Part shown: in pieces, positions 34,402 to 43,530 of the stretch
Layout of the letters: every line of letters starts with the position of its first letter
Position numbering within the stretch: the first letter of the stretch is position 1
DNA from: Floridanema aerugineum
Lineage (GTDB): Bacteria > Cyanobacteriota > Cyanobacteriia > Cyanobacteriales > Aerosakkonemataceae
Length of the DNA stretch: 64,000 nucleotides
Reading direction: 5' to 3'
NCBI RefSeq assembly: GCF_041929345.1
Contig: NZ_JBHFNQ010000084.1
Coordinates: forward strand, 16,619 to 80,618
Position numbers and translations under genes: made by a program
The notes under the pieces: model-generated
What the model saw: the letters and a program-made list of their open reading frames with translations, nothing else
The model's database searches: none
What the model was told of the DNA's origin: nothing

Positions 34402-36081
34402 TCACACCTTTTTTTTGACTTTTTTCTTCTTTTTAGACTTAGGATCTTCCACCTCTGTTGCTTTTAGTTTCTCTCGTTCTTCCTTATCTATTTGTGGCAA
34501 TTTTAAGATTACCCCAGCAAAGAACCAGTAATAAACAGCCACTGGGTCTGTATCGAGAGGATACCAGTAAGTGTTGTAACTGATCACTAAAACAAAAACC
34601 CAAAAACTGGCGGCGAAACTGCGTAAATTTGGCTCTTTAACCGATCGATAAGCTTTAAAAGTAAAATAAGTTAGACTCGTCACCAGCCCCAAAAAGCCGA
34701 GCAATCCCAACGGCCCGATCTCATGGAGTATTTTGGGATAATAGGTTTCTATCAAATCCACATTACCAAAGGCGCGGGCTGAGTTGGTAGCACGACCTAA
34801 TCCCTGCCCGAAAAATCCATCACTCTTTTTAGAAGAGTTTTCCGCTTGAGCGGCAATAAAATCCGTCGGTGGTGCGGCATTCCAACGACCGATAAAGCTA
34901 TCAACCCGCTCTTGGACTAGATCGGGGAACAGCATCGTACCAATTGTCACTGCCACCGCTACTCCGGCGGCAATTGGGAGAAACCGTTTCAGGTTAGCCA
35001 ATTGTCCTGTCAACACCAACAGGATGATAAAGACCAGTGGAACCAATGCCAGAGCAATCCTTTGACCAGAAATAACCGCATTGACCAACACCGCCAACAT
35101 ACCAACCAAACCTGTGATCCGCCAAAGTGGGGCAGGGTCGCTGAAAGCAGTAGCAAAAGTTAAAAAGGCTCCAGAAATCAGATACCAAGCCCAGTGCCAA
35201 GGGGAAACAAATGTACCTGGTAAGCGAATCATCCCAACTTCCGGGCTAAACACCAGGGAACCACCCACCAAACACCTAGCCTCCAAGGTTGCTTTAAATA
35301 AAGCATCTCCTGAGAACCCACGAGTTCCGGCACACCTGCCGCTGGTCAAAAAATAATACTGAATGAACCCTAAAGCACAGCAGACGATCGCCAAAACCGT
35401 ATTTGTTCGAGTCAGGAAAAGCAACTCCCGCTTGCTACGGATGAGATAGAAAGCGCAGGTAATCAGGGGCAGGTATCCCAACAGAACTTTCAATCCCAAG
35501 ATTCCCAGCAAAATTGGCTGACCATCTCTACAGGGTATTCTAGCTCCTCTCGGAAGACTACTGCACGCAGGGCCGAACTGTTGGGCACCGTTAACCAGGA
35601 GTAAGGTTAATACACACACTGCTAGCAAAAAAAATAAACTTGTCTTGAGCCCATCGGGAATTAAGAAGGGCAACCGTTTCCGTTTACATTCCTGATATAT
35701 GGTTACTACTGCGGGAATGTAAAACCCATCTTTAGCTAACTGAAACAGAGCATTACCGCCTGCAAGGGCGTATACTACCGTACCGCCAAAGGGTACGTAG
35801 AACATGAAAGCCCAGAGAGCTTGACGGGGATATTTGAACGACATGATCATACAAAATATTCCCCCGAACGCTGCCAATGATGCTTTAATACCACCCACAG
35901 GAAACAGCAATAGACCAAGAAATATAGCGAGAAAAAGTACAGAACTCGTAAAGCTAATAAATTCTTTCTTTGCCTGCGCCGCTTTCCTCTTTTGTATTAG
36001 TTGCTCCTTAAGACTGACTGTTATGGTTTCAGTAGCATTATCCTGTTTCTTAGATTTCCGTTTAGATTTTAATTTCCGCAT
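34402..36081 (-). CDS. O-antigen ligase/polymerase-like membrane protein
   Basis: A 559-residue polytopic membrane protein with at least ten hydrophobic stretches and a large central periplasmic loop (DGFFGQGLGRATNSARAFGN), as in Wzy/WaaL-type proteins. Both termini are Lys-rich and cytoplasmic. It probably polymerises or ligates lipid-linked glycan units. The following glycosyltransferases support this. Confidence 0.82.
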   Translation of the reverse strand: MRKLKSKRKSKKQDNATETITVSLKEQLIQKRKAAQAKKEFISFTSSVLFLAIFLGLLLFPVGGIKASLAAFGGIFCMIMSFKYPRQALWAFMFYVPFGGTVVYALAGGNALFQLAKDGFYIPAVVTIYQECKRKRLPFLIPDGLKTSLFFLLAVCVLTLLLVNGAQQFGPACSSLPRGARIPCRDGQPILLGILGLKVLLGYLPLITCAFYLIRSKRELLFLTRTNTVLAIVCCALGFIQYYFLTSGRCAGTRGFSGDALFKATLEARCLVGGSLVFSPEVGMIRLPGTFVSPWHWAWYLISGAFLTFATAFSDPAPLWRITGLVGMLAVLVNAVISGQRIALALVPLVFIILLVLTGQLANLKRFLPIAAGVAVAVTIGTMLFPDLVQERVDSFIGRWNAAPPTDFIAAQAENSSKKSDGFFGQGLGRATNSARAFGNVDLIETYYPKILHEIGPLGLLGFLGLVTSLTYFTFKAYRSVKEPNLRSFAASFWVFVLVISYNTYWYPLDTDPVAVYYWFFAGVILKLPQIDKEEREKLKATEVEDPKSKKKKKVKKKV

Positions 36082-36168
36082 TGAGGAATATTGTATCAGT
36101 TGTTATTTAGCGATCTTAGTAAAAATCATTGAATAAAATTATGATTTGGCTTCAATAACTATTCATCT

Positions 36169-36909
36169 TTATAGTTTATACAAACCAAACTCGTCTTTAG
36201 TAGCTGGGGTTAAAATTCGGCAATTTAGCCAATTGAAACTTGGCTGATATTTATTAGCAGACAGGTTTTCTCCATTTTCAAGTACATAAACTGCGCCAGC
36301 AAAGGGCAATGGTGCTATTGGTGTTCCCTTTTCAGCTAGAATAGAGCTTATTCTTTTATGAAAAATGTAAAATTTATAATAGCCACAACCGCGATCGTAT
36401 TCAGGATTTTCAGGTAAGTCGTTTAGTTCGTATTTAATTATATTGCAGCTACCCGATAGATGGTGAAATTCTTGATTTTTTAGATAGATAAATTTACTTC
36501 CTTCGCGATACTTATAGCCTTTGTTGATAAACCATCCATTAGAGGTTGAATGTTGATTTACAAATTCTGCTAAGTGTTTACTGACGCAATCATCGGCATC
36601 AACAAACATGGTATGAGAAGGTGCTAGTTGACGAGCGTAATTTACTCCTGCTAGGATTTTTCGACCCTTGTCTGTATCTCCATTAACTATGGGCGACGAT
36701 TCATTGGGAGGGGGAAAATCTACTTCTAGATATGTAATATGGGGATGGGTAAATGTAATTTCAGGCTTGTCGTTACAAACTACAATTACTCTAAAATCAG
36801 GTGAAGTTTGATTACAGATTGATTTAATAGATCTTTCAAACAATTGGCATACCCGCTCCCAGGATTGGGAAACTTTACGGCTCTTCAGTGGTACAACAAA
36901 TACAAGCAT
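36169..36909 (-). CDS. Glycosyltransferase family 2-like protein
   Basis: A 246-residue protein with a GT-A core: MLVFVVPLKSRKVSQSWERV, then IKSICNQTSPDFRVIVVCND, and FVDADDCVSKHLAEFV with a D-x-D motif. It is the most upstream gene of the polysaccharide cluster. Fit to a defined family is weaker than for its neighbours, but the metal-binding motif is clear. Confidence 0.78.
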   Translation of the reverse strand: MLVFVVPLKSRKVSQSWERVCQLFERSIKSICNQTSPDFRVIVVCNDKPEITFTHPHITYLEVDFPPPNESSPIVNGDTDKGRKILAGVNYARQLAPSHTMFVDADDCVSKHLAEFVNQHSTSNGWFINKGYKYREGSKFIYLKNQEFHHLSGSCNIIKYELNDLPENPEYDRGCGYYKFYIFHKRISSILAEKGTPIAPLPFAGAVYVLENGENLSANKYQPSFNWLNCRILTPATKDEFGLYKL

Positions 36910-37173
36910 ATTAGCTCCATAGTCAAAGCGTAGCCTATTATTTAGTTACAGATATCTATATCAAGGTGTTCAGCCTACTCTACTTTTGGTAGAGTTCGCT
37001 ATGAGATAAAAAATTGGGGGGCGATACTAAATGTTATCCGACTCTGTTATAACATTCGGAAAACTGCTCGACTAGTGGCGTTAAAAGCCATTAAGCTGGT
37101 AAATAGTGGCTAGCAACTTTGCTCATAAGGCTCTCTCTGTGTAAGGTTAAGATTATCTAAGAAATACTGATTT

Positions 37174-38637
37174 ATGTTTGATGCACTCGCCGATCGTTTA
37201 GAAAGTGCCTGGAAAAAGTTACGGGGACAAGACCGCATTTCCGAAAGCAACATTCAAGAAGCTTTGCAGGAAGTGCGCCGCGCTTTGCTGGAAGCAGATG
37301 TCAACCTGCAAGTAGTGAAAGATTTTGTGGCCCAGGTAAAAACCAAAGCCCAAGGCGCAGAAGTCATTGCTGGCGTGCGCCCCGATCAACAGTTTATCAA
37401 AATCGTTCATGACGAACTGGTAACGGTGATGGGGGAAAGCAATGTCCCTTTGGCAGAGGCGAAGACCAAACCCACTGTTATTTTAATGGCAGGGTTGCAG
37501 GGAACGGGTAAAACTACGGCTACGGCTAAGTTAGCTTTACATTTACGAAAAGAGAATCGTTCTGCTTTGCTGGTAGCTACTGACGTATATCGTCCGGCGG
37601 CGATCGATCAGTTGGTAACATTAGGTCAACAAATTGAAGTCCCAGTTTTTGAACTGGGGAAAGATGCTGACCCCGTAGAAATTGCCCGTCAAGGGGTGGA
37701 AAAGGCGAAAGCGGAAGGTTTTGATACGGTAATTATCGATACTGCCGGACGCTTGCAAATTGACCAAGACATGATGGCAGAGTTAGCCCGAATTAAACAA
37801 ACCGTGCAACCTGATGAAACTCTGCTAGTTGTAGATGCGATGACGGGACAAGAGGCGGCGACTCTGACTCGGACTTTCCACGAACAAATAGGAGTTACTG
37901 GTGCCATTCTCACCAAGATGGATGGTGACACTAGAGGTGGGGCGGCGCTTTCGGTAAGGCAGGTTTCTGGTCAACCGATTAAGTTTATCGGTGTGGGTGA
38001 AAAAGTTGATGCTTTACAACCTTTTTACCCTGACCGAATGGCTTCCCGGATTTTGGGGATGGGTGATGTGCTGACTTTGGTGGAAAAGGCGCAGGAAGCG
38101 ATCGATTTCACCGACGCTGAAAAGATGCAGGAAAAAATCCTCTCGGCTAAGTTTGACTTTACCGACTTCCTCAAGCAAATGCGGTTGATGAAAAATATGG
38201 GATCTTTCGGCGGGCTATTAAAAATGTTGCCCGGAATGCCGAAAATTTCCGACCAACAGTTGCGGGAAGCTGAGGTAAAACTCAAACAAACTGAGGCGAT
38301 GATTAATTCCATGACTCCCCAAGAACGCCGGGAACCGGAATTATTAGCTTCCTCTCCCAGTCGCCGCAAACGCATTGCCCAAGGTTCAGGTTATCGAGAA
38401 ACAGAAGTTTCTAAGTTGGTAGCTGATTTCCAAAAAATGCGTTCTTTGATGCAGCAAATGGGACAAGGCGGAATCCCAGGCATGGGGATGCCCGGAATGG
38501 GTATGCCCGGAATGGGCGGTGGGATGAGTCCTTTCGGGAATCGGCAACCACCTCCGGGCTGGCGCGGTCATGGCGGGGGCGGTGGCAAAAAGAAACCGAA
38601 AAAAGATAAAAAGAAAAAAGGTTTTGGTCAATTATAA
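37174..38637 (+). CDS. ffh: Signal recognition particle protein Ffh (SRP54)
   Basis: A 487-residue GTPase. The N domain is 1-90; the G domain has GLQGTGKTT (107-115), DVYRPAAIDQL, DTAGRLQ and TKMDGDTRGGA. The M domain (about 325-440) is Met-rich (MRLMKNMGSFGGLLKMLPGM), with a GMPGMGMPGMGGG stretch and a Lys-rich tail. It delivers nascent membrane proteins to FtsY. It leads a conserved cluster with rpsP. Confidence 0.97.
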   Translation: MFDALADRLESAWKKLRGQDRISESNIQEALQEVRRALLEADVNLQVVKDFVAQVKTKAQGAEVIAGVRPDQQFIKIVHDELVTVMGESNVPLAEAKTKPTVILMAGLQGTGKTTATAKLALHLRKENRSALLVATDVYRPAAIDQLVTLGQQIEVPVFELGKDADPVEIARQGVEKAKAEGFDTVIIDTAGRLQIDQDMMAELARIKQTVQPDETLLVVDAMTGQEAATLTRTFHEQIGVTGAILTKMDGDTRGGAALSVRQVSGQPIKFIGVGEKVDALQPFYPDRMASRILGMGDVLTLVEKAQEAIDFTDAEKMQEKILSAKFDFTDFLKQMRLMKNMGSFGGLLKMLPGMPKISDQQLREAEVKLKQTEAMINSMTPQERREPELLASSPSRRKRIAQGSGYRETEVSKLVADFQKMRSLMQQMGQGGIPGMGMPGMGMPGMGGGMSPFGNRQPPPGWRGHGGGGGKKKPKKDKKKKGFGQL

Positions 38638-38715
38638 TGACTTCTTTACCCAATTGCTCCTCGTAGAGAAGTACAATTGTAGATTAGTCAGAATTGTGCA
38701 AATTAGTTTTCCAAA

Positions 38716-38976
38716 ATGATCAAATTGCGATTAAAGCGATACGGCAAAAAGCGGGAAGCCAGCTATCGGATAGTGGCGGCGCTGAGTACATCTCGTCGAG
38801 AAGGTCGTCCGATCGAAGAATTAGGATTCTATAATCCTCGTACTGATGAGACTAAACTGAATGTAGAAGCGATCGTCAAACGACTCAAAGAAGGCGCTCA
38901 ACCCACCGACACCGTTCGCAGCATCCTCCAAAAAGCTAATGTCTTCGAGCAGCTACGTACCCCAGTTACCGAATAA
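38716..38976 (+). CDS. rpsP: 30S ribosomal protein S16
   Basis: An 86-residue S16 protein (MIKLRLKRYGKKREASYRIV, then GRPIEELGFYNPR). The start at 38716 is clear. Its last 38 bases overlap the following KH-domain gene in another frame. Confidence 0.98.
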   Translation: MIKLRLKRYGKKREASYRIVAALSTSRREGRPIEELGFYNPRTDETKLNVEAIVKRLKEGAQPTDTVRSILQKANVFEQLRTPVTE

Positions 38977-39367
38977 TGGTTCTGCCCAGCCCTTGTTAAC
39001 CACAAGTCCACCAGATTATCCCGGACTTGTGAAATTCCTGCTTCTGCCGTTTTTGGAGTCGCCTAATTCTTTAAAGGTAGACTGCGAAATTTCAGCGACT
39101 AGACCGAAAGTTTGGATTCGCTTGGCTTTTGAAGGGGAAGATAAAGGGCGGGTTTTTGGTCGTGGTGGACGTAATATTCAGGCAATCCGAACCGTAATTT
39201 CCGCAGCCGCAAAATTAGCCGGACAATCGGTTTACCTGGATATTTACGGCGGTACCCCAGCAGAGCATGATAGCAGCCCACCACCGAGAGATAGAGATAT
39301 GGGGCGAAGACCTTCTCCCCGTCCTCCTGGTCCTTCGAGAGGTCCTCATAGACTCCGACCACGCTAG
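38939..39367 (+). CDS. khpA: KH-domain RNA-binding protein (KhpA)
   Basis: A 142-residue protein. A single KH domain (about 25-100) contains the GxxG loop G74-R-G-G77 in GRVFGRGGRNIQAIRTVIS. A Pro/Arg-rich tail follows (RRPSPRPPGPSRGPHR), as in many cyanobacterial KhpA proteins. The start at 38939 overlaps rpsP by 38 bases, suggesting translational coupling; a later GTG would be non-overlapping but less consistent with family length. It binds RNA as a chaperone or regulator. Confidence 0.88.
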   Translation: MSSSSYVPQLPNNGSAQPLLTTSPPDYPGLVKFLLLPFLESPNSLKVDCEISATRPKVWIRLAFEGEDKGRVFGRGGRNIQAIRTVISAAAKLAGQSVYLDIYGGTPAEHDSSPPPRDRDMGRRPSPRPPGPSRGPHRLRPR

Positions 39368-39539
39368 TGCTTTCAAGGCAGAAGACAGAACAGAAGAAGA
39401 CTTTTTTGTTCAACTGATTTAGTTATATCTGCCGTGCTGCACTAGCATTACTATGTAATATTGAGGCAATCTCAGGACTCAAGCAATACAATTGCCTTAG
39501 CAGTAAATTAGAAAGCCTTAAGGAGGTGAAAGTTAAAAA

Positions 39540-39713
39540 GTGGCAGAAGTCCGTTTGGGAGAAAATGAGTCAATTGACTCGGCGTTGAGACGCTTCAAAA
39601 AAAAGATTCAAAAAGCGGGAATTTTATCGGAAGTTAAACGCCGTGAACGGTACGAGAAGCCCAGCCTCCGTCGCAAGCGGAAAGCTGAAGCTTCACGCAA
39701 GCGCAGATATTAA
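39540..39713 (+). CDS. rpsU: 30S ribosomal protein S21
   Basis: A 57-residue, strongly basic S21 protein (VAEVRLGENESIDSALRRFK, then ILSEVKRRERYEKPSLRRKR). It begins with GTG at 39540, ten bases after an excellent AAGGAGGTG ribosome site at 39519-39527. It is short enough to be missed by length-filtered gene calling. Confidence 0.95.
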   Translation: MAEVRLGENESIDSALRRFKKKIQKAGILSEVKRRERYEKPSLRRKRKAEASRKRRY

Positions 39714-39909
39714 TTATATTTGCCGGAATAAAACGATAAATTTTTGATTTCCAGAAAGGCAAAAATGACGCTCAACCACACCTTTCGTTATCTCAGATTT
39801 GGCATCTGTGGTGGCTGGTTTTTCGGGTAAAGCGTCTTTTTGCTTTGTTGATGGATTAAGTATTCTATAAAGAAAAGGTGATCTTAAACTGCTGCAAAAT
39901 TTTTCCACA
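39714..39909. other. Structured intergenic region after rpsU
   Basis: GACGCT and AGCGTC arms (about 39768 and 39832) enclose CACACC and GGTGTGG-like inner pairs and end in TTTTTG. This may be a terminator or 3' element; the fold is not certain. Confidence 0.35.
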
Positions 39910-40866
39910 ATGCCGGAATCTGCAACGATTCAGTTACCTACAATAGAAAGTGCGATCGCATTAAGCGGAAGTCAAGAAGAAAATTTGAAGACTTTGGCGC
40001 GACAAACTGGCGCGACAGTGGTATTGCGCGGACAAGATTTATTGATTTCGGGAACGGCGAATCAAGTAGAGCTTTGTGGTAGGTTAGTGCGATCGCTAGA
40101 AGACTTCTGGAAACATGGTAAAACTATCACTAACGTTGATATCCTCACCGCCCGTCACGCCTTAGACACTCAGCGCACTGAAGAGTTACAAGACTTACAG
40201 CGAGATGTGCTCGCCCGGAGTCGTCGCGGTGAAGAAATACGCGCTAAAACTTTTCGTCAACGTCAATATATCCAATCAGTTCGCACCCACGACCTAACCA
40301 TTTGCATTGGCCCTGCTGGTACTGGTAAAACTTTCTTAGCAGCTGTTTTAGCAGTTCAAGCACTTTTAGCTAATCAATATGAACGGTTAATCTTAACTCG
40401 TCCCGCAGTCGAAGCTGGGGAAAAGTTAGGGTTTTTACCAGGAGATTTACAGCAAAAAGTTAACCCTTACCTACGTCCTTTGTATGACGCTTTACATGAA
40501 TTAATTGACCCAGAAAAAATCACCAATTTAATGGAAAGAGGCGTGATAGAAGTTGCTCCTTTAGCTTATATGCGGGGACGCACTCTTAACAACTCTTTCG
40601 TAATTGTGGATGAAGCACAAAATACCACAGCAGCACAAATGAAAATGGTATTGACACGCTTAGGTTTTCGCTCAAAAATGGTGGTGACTGGCGATATTAC
40701 CCAAACAGATTTACCACCTAATCAAACCTCTGGTTTAGCATTAGCTCAAAAAATTCTGCAAAACGTCGAAGGAATTGCTTTTTGTCACCTCTCCCAAGCA
40801 GATGTCGTGCGCCATCCTTTAGTACAAAGAATCGTCTCCGCTTACGAAAAGTACGAAAACACTTAA
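39910..40866 (+). CDS. phoH: PhoH-family ATPase
   Basis: A 318-residue P-loop protein. A KH-like N-terminal part (1-75) precedes Walker A GPAGTGKTF (134-142) and Walker B IVDEAQNT (about 233-240), then TGDITQTDLP. PhoH proteins are ATPases linked to RNA metabolism and phosphate stress. It lies in the conserved ffh-rpsP-khpA-phoH neighbourhood. Confidence 0.93.
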   Translation: MPESATIQLPTIESAIALSGSQEENLKTLARQTGATVVLRGQDLLISGTANQVELCGRLVRSLEDFWKHGKTITNVDILTARHALDTQRTEELQDLQRDVLARSRRGEEIRAKTFRQRQYIQSVRTHDLTICIGPAGTGKTFLAAVLAVQALLANQYERLILTRPAVEAGEKLGFLPGDLQQKVNPYLRPLYDALHELIDPEKITNLMERGVIEVAPLAYMRGRTLNNSFVIVDEAQNTTAAQMKMVLTRLGFRSKMVVTGDITQTDLPPNQTSGLALAQKILQNVEGIAFCHLSQADVVRHPLVQRIVSAYEKYENT

Positions 40867-40872
40867 AAAAAT

Positions 40873-40918
40873 GGTTCTTTGTAAACACTTTAGTGTTTCT
40901 TATATTAAGCAAAGAACG
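40873..40918 (+). terminator. Hairpin after phoH
   Basis: GTTCTTTG and CAAAGAAC arms enclose an inner AACACT-TT-AGTGTT hairpin, directly after the phoH stop. Confidence 0.5.
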
Positions 40919-40970
40919 ACTAAAGTCGTCACAACAAACTTAATACCAACTACCAACTACCAAAACCATT

Positions 40971-41378
40971 ATGTCTGCTAATTTGAAAGAGTTTCTCGAA
41001 GCTTGCGAAAATTTAGGTACTCTGCGTTTAATTGTAACTAGCAGTGCCGGAGTTTTGGAAGTCCGTAGTCCGATTAAAAAGCTTTTTTATGCGGAACTTC
41101 CTAAAGGTAAGTATGCGAATATGCACGCTGATGATTTTGAATTTCACTTGAATATGGACAAAATTACTCAGGTGAAATTTGAAACTGCTGAGTCTAAGCG
41201 GGGTAATTTTACTACTTATGCAATTCGCTTTTTAGATGAACAGCAAGAACCTGCTTTTAGTGCTTTTTTACAGTGGGGGAAACCGGGAGAATATGAACCG
41301 GGACAGGTGGAAGCTTGGCAAGGTTTAAAAGAGAAGTATGGGGAGGTTTGGGAACCTGTTCCTGTGGAGGCAATTTAA
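40971..41378 (+). CDS. Conserved hypothetical protein (ChuX/HutX-like fold suspected)
   Basis: A 135-residue protein (LGTLRLIVTSSAGVLEVRSP, then HADDFEFHLNMDKITQVKFE). The strand pattern and the phrase FHLNMDKITQVKF recall heme-utilisation ChuX/HutX-type domains, but no heme ligand is clear. It is conserved in cyanobacteria as I recall. No signal peptide, so cytoplasmic. Confidence 0.6.
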   Translation: MSANLKEFLEACENLGTLRLIVTSSAGVLEVRSPIKKLFYAELPKGKYANMHADDFEFHLNMDKITQVKFETAESKRGNFTTYAIRFLDEQQEPAFSAFLQWGKPGEYEPGQVEAWQGLKEKYGEVWEPVPVEAI

Positions 41379-41420
41379 TTTTTTTAAACCGCAGAGACGC
41401 AGAGTACGCAGAGAGGATTT

Positions 41421-42239
41421 GTGAGAGGTTTTTGGGTTTTTTGTTTGGTTTTGTTGGGTTTTTTTTGGTGTGCTGAGGTGAGGGCGGGTACACTAAATGA
41501 TAGGTTGTCGCAATTTCCTAATTGGGATAGTAAACCTGCGATTTCGGTGGTGAAAGCAACTGAAGATTTGGTTTATCCAGATTGGATGATGGGTACTTGG
41601 AATGTTAGCAGTACTTTGGTGGAAATGGTAGCACCTTTGGCTCCTGATTTTGTGACTCCGGGGTTTGAGGGTAATCGACAGTTTTTAGATAAACCAATCA
41701 CTTTTTTAGTACGTTTTGTTGGGGTAAATCAACAGCAATCACCAGTAAAAGGTTATCCCTTTTCCCAACTCAAAACTCAAAACTCAAAACTTAAAACTTT
41801 AAAAGTGGTTGCCGATCGCTCTTTTAACGGCTTAAATATAGGTAGGGCTGTTTTGGGCGATCGATCTGTGCTTTCTGTGAATGTCGATCGTGATAACCCA
41901 AATCGTCAAGTTACTTATTTGCCAGGAGAACGACAACTGATTTCTCTGGTGACAAATCGTGCTACTGAACAGCTTAATTCTAATCAGTTTATTTCTACGG
42001 AAATATCTCAACAAATATTCCGCAGCACTGCTCAAGTTTATTTAAATGAAGTAGAAACTACTACTGTTTATCAATTGCAAAAAGCATCAAATTTGCCAAT
42101 TACAGCCGAACAAATAACCGCTATTTATTTGTCTCCTCAAGACCCTAATTATTTTATCGCTATTGACAAACCAGTTGCTCTTTATCGTTACCATTTGGAA
42201 TTTTCACCTACTAATGCAAGTTACAGTTATGATAATTAA
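41421..42239 (+). CDS. DUF6816-like exported protein with in-frame repeat insertion
   Basis: A 272-residue protein, starting with GTG at 41421. A signal peptide (1-23, ending VRA) is followed by DRLSQFPNWDSKPAISVVKA and YPDWMMGTWNVSSTLVEMVA, as in a cyanobacterial/plant thylakoid-lumen family. Between residues about 112 and 126, tandem ACTCAAA units encode QLKTQNSKLKT: the same AACTCAAAACT repeat is intergenic at 20172-20203. The frame survives. It probably acts in the periplasm or thylakoid lumen. Confidence 0.75.
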   Translation: MRGFWVFCLVLLGFFWCAEVRAGTLNDRLSQFPNWDSKPAISVVKATEDLVYPDWMMGTWNVSSTLVEMVAPLAPDFVTPGFEGNRQFLDKPITFLVRFVGVNQQQSPVKGYPFSQLKTQNSKLKTLKVVADRSFNGLNIGRAVLGDRSVLSVNVDRDNPNRQVTYLPGERQLISLVTNRATEQLNSNQFISTEISQQIFRSTAQVYLNEVETTTVYQLQKASNLPITAEQITAIYLSPQDPNYFIAIDKPVALYRYHLEFSPTNASYSYDN

Positions 42240-42247
42240 AATGTATG

Positions 42248-42300
42248 TACGTTGTTGCGCTTTAGCGCTCTTATCGAGAGCGCTAAAGCGCAACAACGTA
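42248..42300. repeat. GC-rich palindromic repeat, family B copy 2
   Basis: 23-base arms (TACGTTGTTGCGCTTTAGCG plus CTC) inverted around a seven-base loop, between two genes. It matches the copy at 22976-23023. An upstream in-frame start of the HAD gene inside this repeat is spurious. Confidence 0.85.
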
Positions 42301-42329
42301 CCCAAGGAAATTTAAAGGAATTAGTTTCA

Positions 42330-42974
42330 ATGGAACAACCAAAAGTAATTTTTTTAGATGCCGTTGGTACTCTATTTGGAATCAAAGGTAGCGTCGGAGA
42401 AGTCTACGGGAAAATTGCTCAAAAGTTTGGTGTAGAAGTTTCTTTAGAAGAGTTAGATCGCGCTTTCTACAACAGCTTTAAAAAAAGCGAGAAAATGGCT
42501 TTTCCCGGAGTTCCCCCTGAAGAAATTCCCTTACGAGAATTTGAATGGTGGGAAGCAGTGGCAATTAACACTTTTCAAGAAGCAGGAGTTTGGGAAAAGT
42601 TTACTGATTTTGCGAGTTTCTTTGGGGAACTTTATGATTATTTTGCCACAGCTGAACCTTGGTTTATTTATCCTGATGTAATTCCCGCTTTAGAACATTG
42701 GCAAAATTTGGGCATAACTTTAGGCGTGTTGTCTAATTTTGATTCTCGTCTTTACCCAGTTTTAGATGCTTTAGAGTTGACGCAGTTTTTCTCGTCTGTC
42801 ACTATTTCTACGGAAGTGGGTGCAGCAAAACCAGAAGTGGAAATTTTTTCTGCCGCTTTAGCAAAACATGATTGTCCTGCTGATGCAGCTTGGCATATTG
42901 GCGATAGTTTTAAAGAAGATTATGAAGGAGCAAAAGCCGCTGGTTTAAAAGCGATCTGGCTAAATCGCAACTAA
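42330..42974 (+). CDS. HAD-superfamily hydrolase
   Basis: A 214-residue HAD protein. The ATG at 42330 follows AAAGGAA, and the catalytic D10 is in VIFLDAVGTL. Other motifs are LGVLSNFDSRLYPVL, VGAAKPEVEIF and HIGDSFKEDYEGA. It resembles HDHD3-type and phosphoglycolate-phosphatase-like members. The substrate is probably a small phosphorylated metabolite. It lies before a low-molecular-weight phosphatase gene. Confidence 0.9.
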   Translation: MEQPKVIFLDAVGTLFGIKGSVGEVYGKIAQKFGVEVSLEELDRAFYNSFKKSEKMAFPGVPPEEIPLREFEWWEAVAINTFQEAGVWEKFTDFASFFGELYDYFATAEPWFIYPDVIPALEHWQNLGITLGVLSNFDSRLYPVLDALELTQFFSSVTISTEVGAAKPEVEIFSAALAKHDCPADAAWHIGDSFKEDYEGAKAAGLKAIWLNRN

Positions 42975-43022
42975 AGGTGTAAATTAGATCATCGAAAATC
43001 TAAAACTTAAATCAATTGAGTA

Positions 43023-43508
43023 ATGGCATACAAATTACTGTTTGTTTGTTTAGGTAATATCTGTCGTTCTCCTTCGGCGGAAAACATTATGAAACACTTG
43101 GTTAACCAAACTGGTTTAAGCAAGGAAATTATTTGTGATTCGGCGGGAACTTCTAGTTATCATATTGGTAGTCCTCCAGATCGGCGGATGAGTGCGGCGG
43201 CTAAACTGAGAGGGATTCAATTAGTAGGTGAGGCACGTCAGTTTCAGAGGTCAGATTTTGAAAAGTTCGATTTAATTTTGGCAATGGATCGAGAGAATTA
43301 TCGGGATATTTTGGCGCTTGATCGCTCCCAACAATACAAAGATAAAGTAAAACTAATGTGTGATTTTTGTACCAGGCATAACCTCAAAGAAGTCCCCGAT
43401 CCTTATTATGGTGGCCCAGAAGGGTTTAATCAGGTAATCGATCTTTTATTAGATGCCTGTGAAGGTTTACTTAACTATGTGATTAGTCAGCAACAATCAG
43501 TTAATTAA
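43023..43508 (+). CDS. Low-molecular-weight protein-tyrosine phosphatase
   Basis: A 161-residue LMW-PTP. The P-loop C9-x5-R15 is in FVCLGNICRSPSAEN, and the general acid D126 is in VPDPYYGG. Full family length. In cyanobacteria such enzymes have been tied to polysaccharide export and photosynthetic regulation; the local context does not say which. It follows the HAD gene by about 50 bases, so may share its transcript. Confidence 0.94.
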   Translation: MAYKLLFVCLGNICRSPSAENIMKHLVNQTGLSKEIICDSAGTSSYHIGSPPDRRMSAAAKLRGIQLVGEARQFQRSDFEKFDLILAMDRENYRDILALDRSQQYKDKVKLMCDFCTRHNLKEVPDPYYGGPEGFNQVIDLLLDACEGLLNYVISQQQSVN

Positions 43509-43530
43509 AGTTAACCTACCGGGAAATTTA

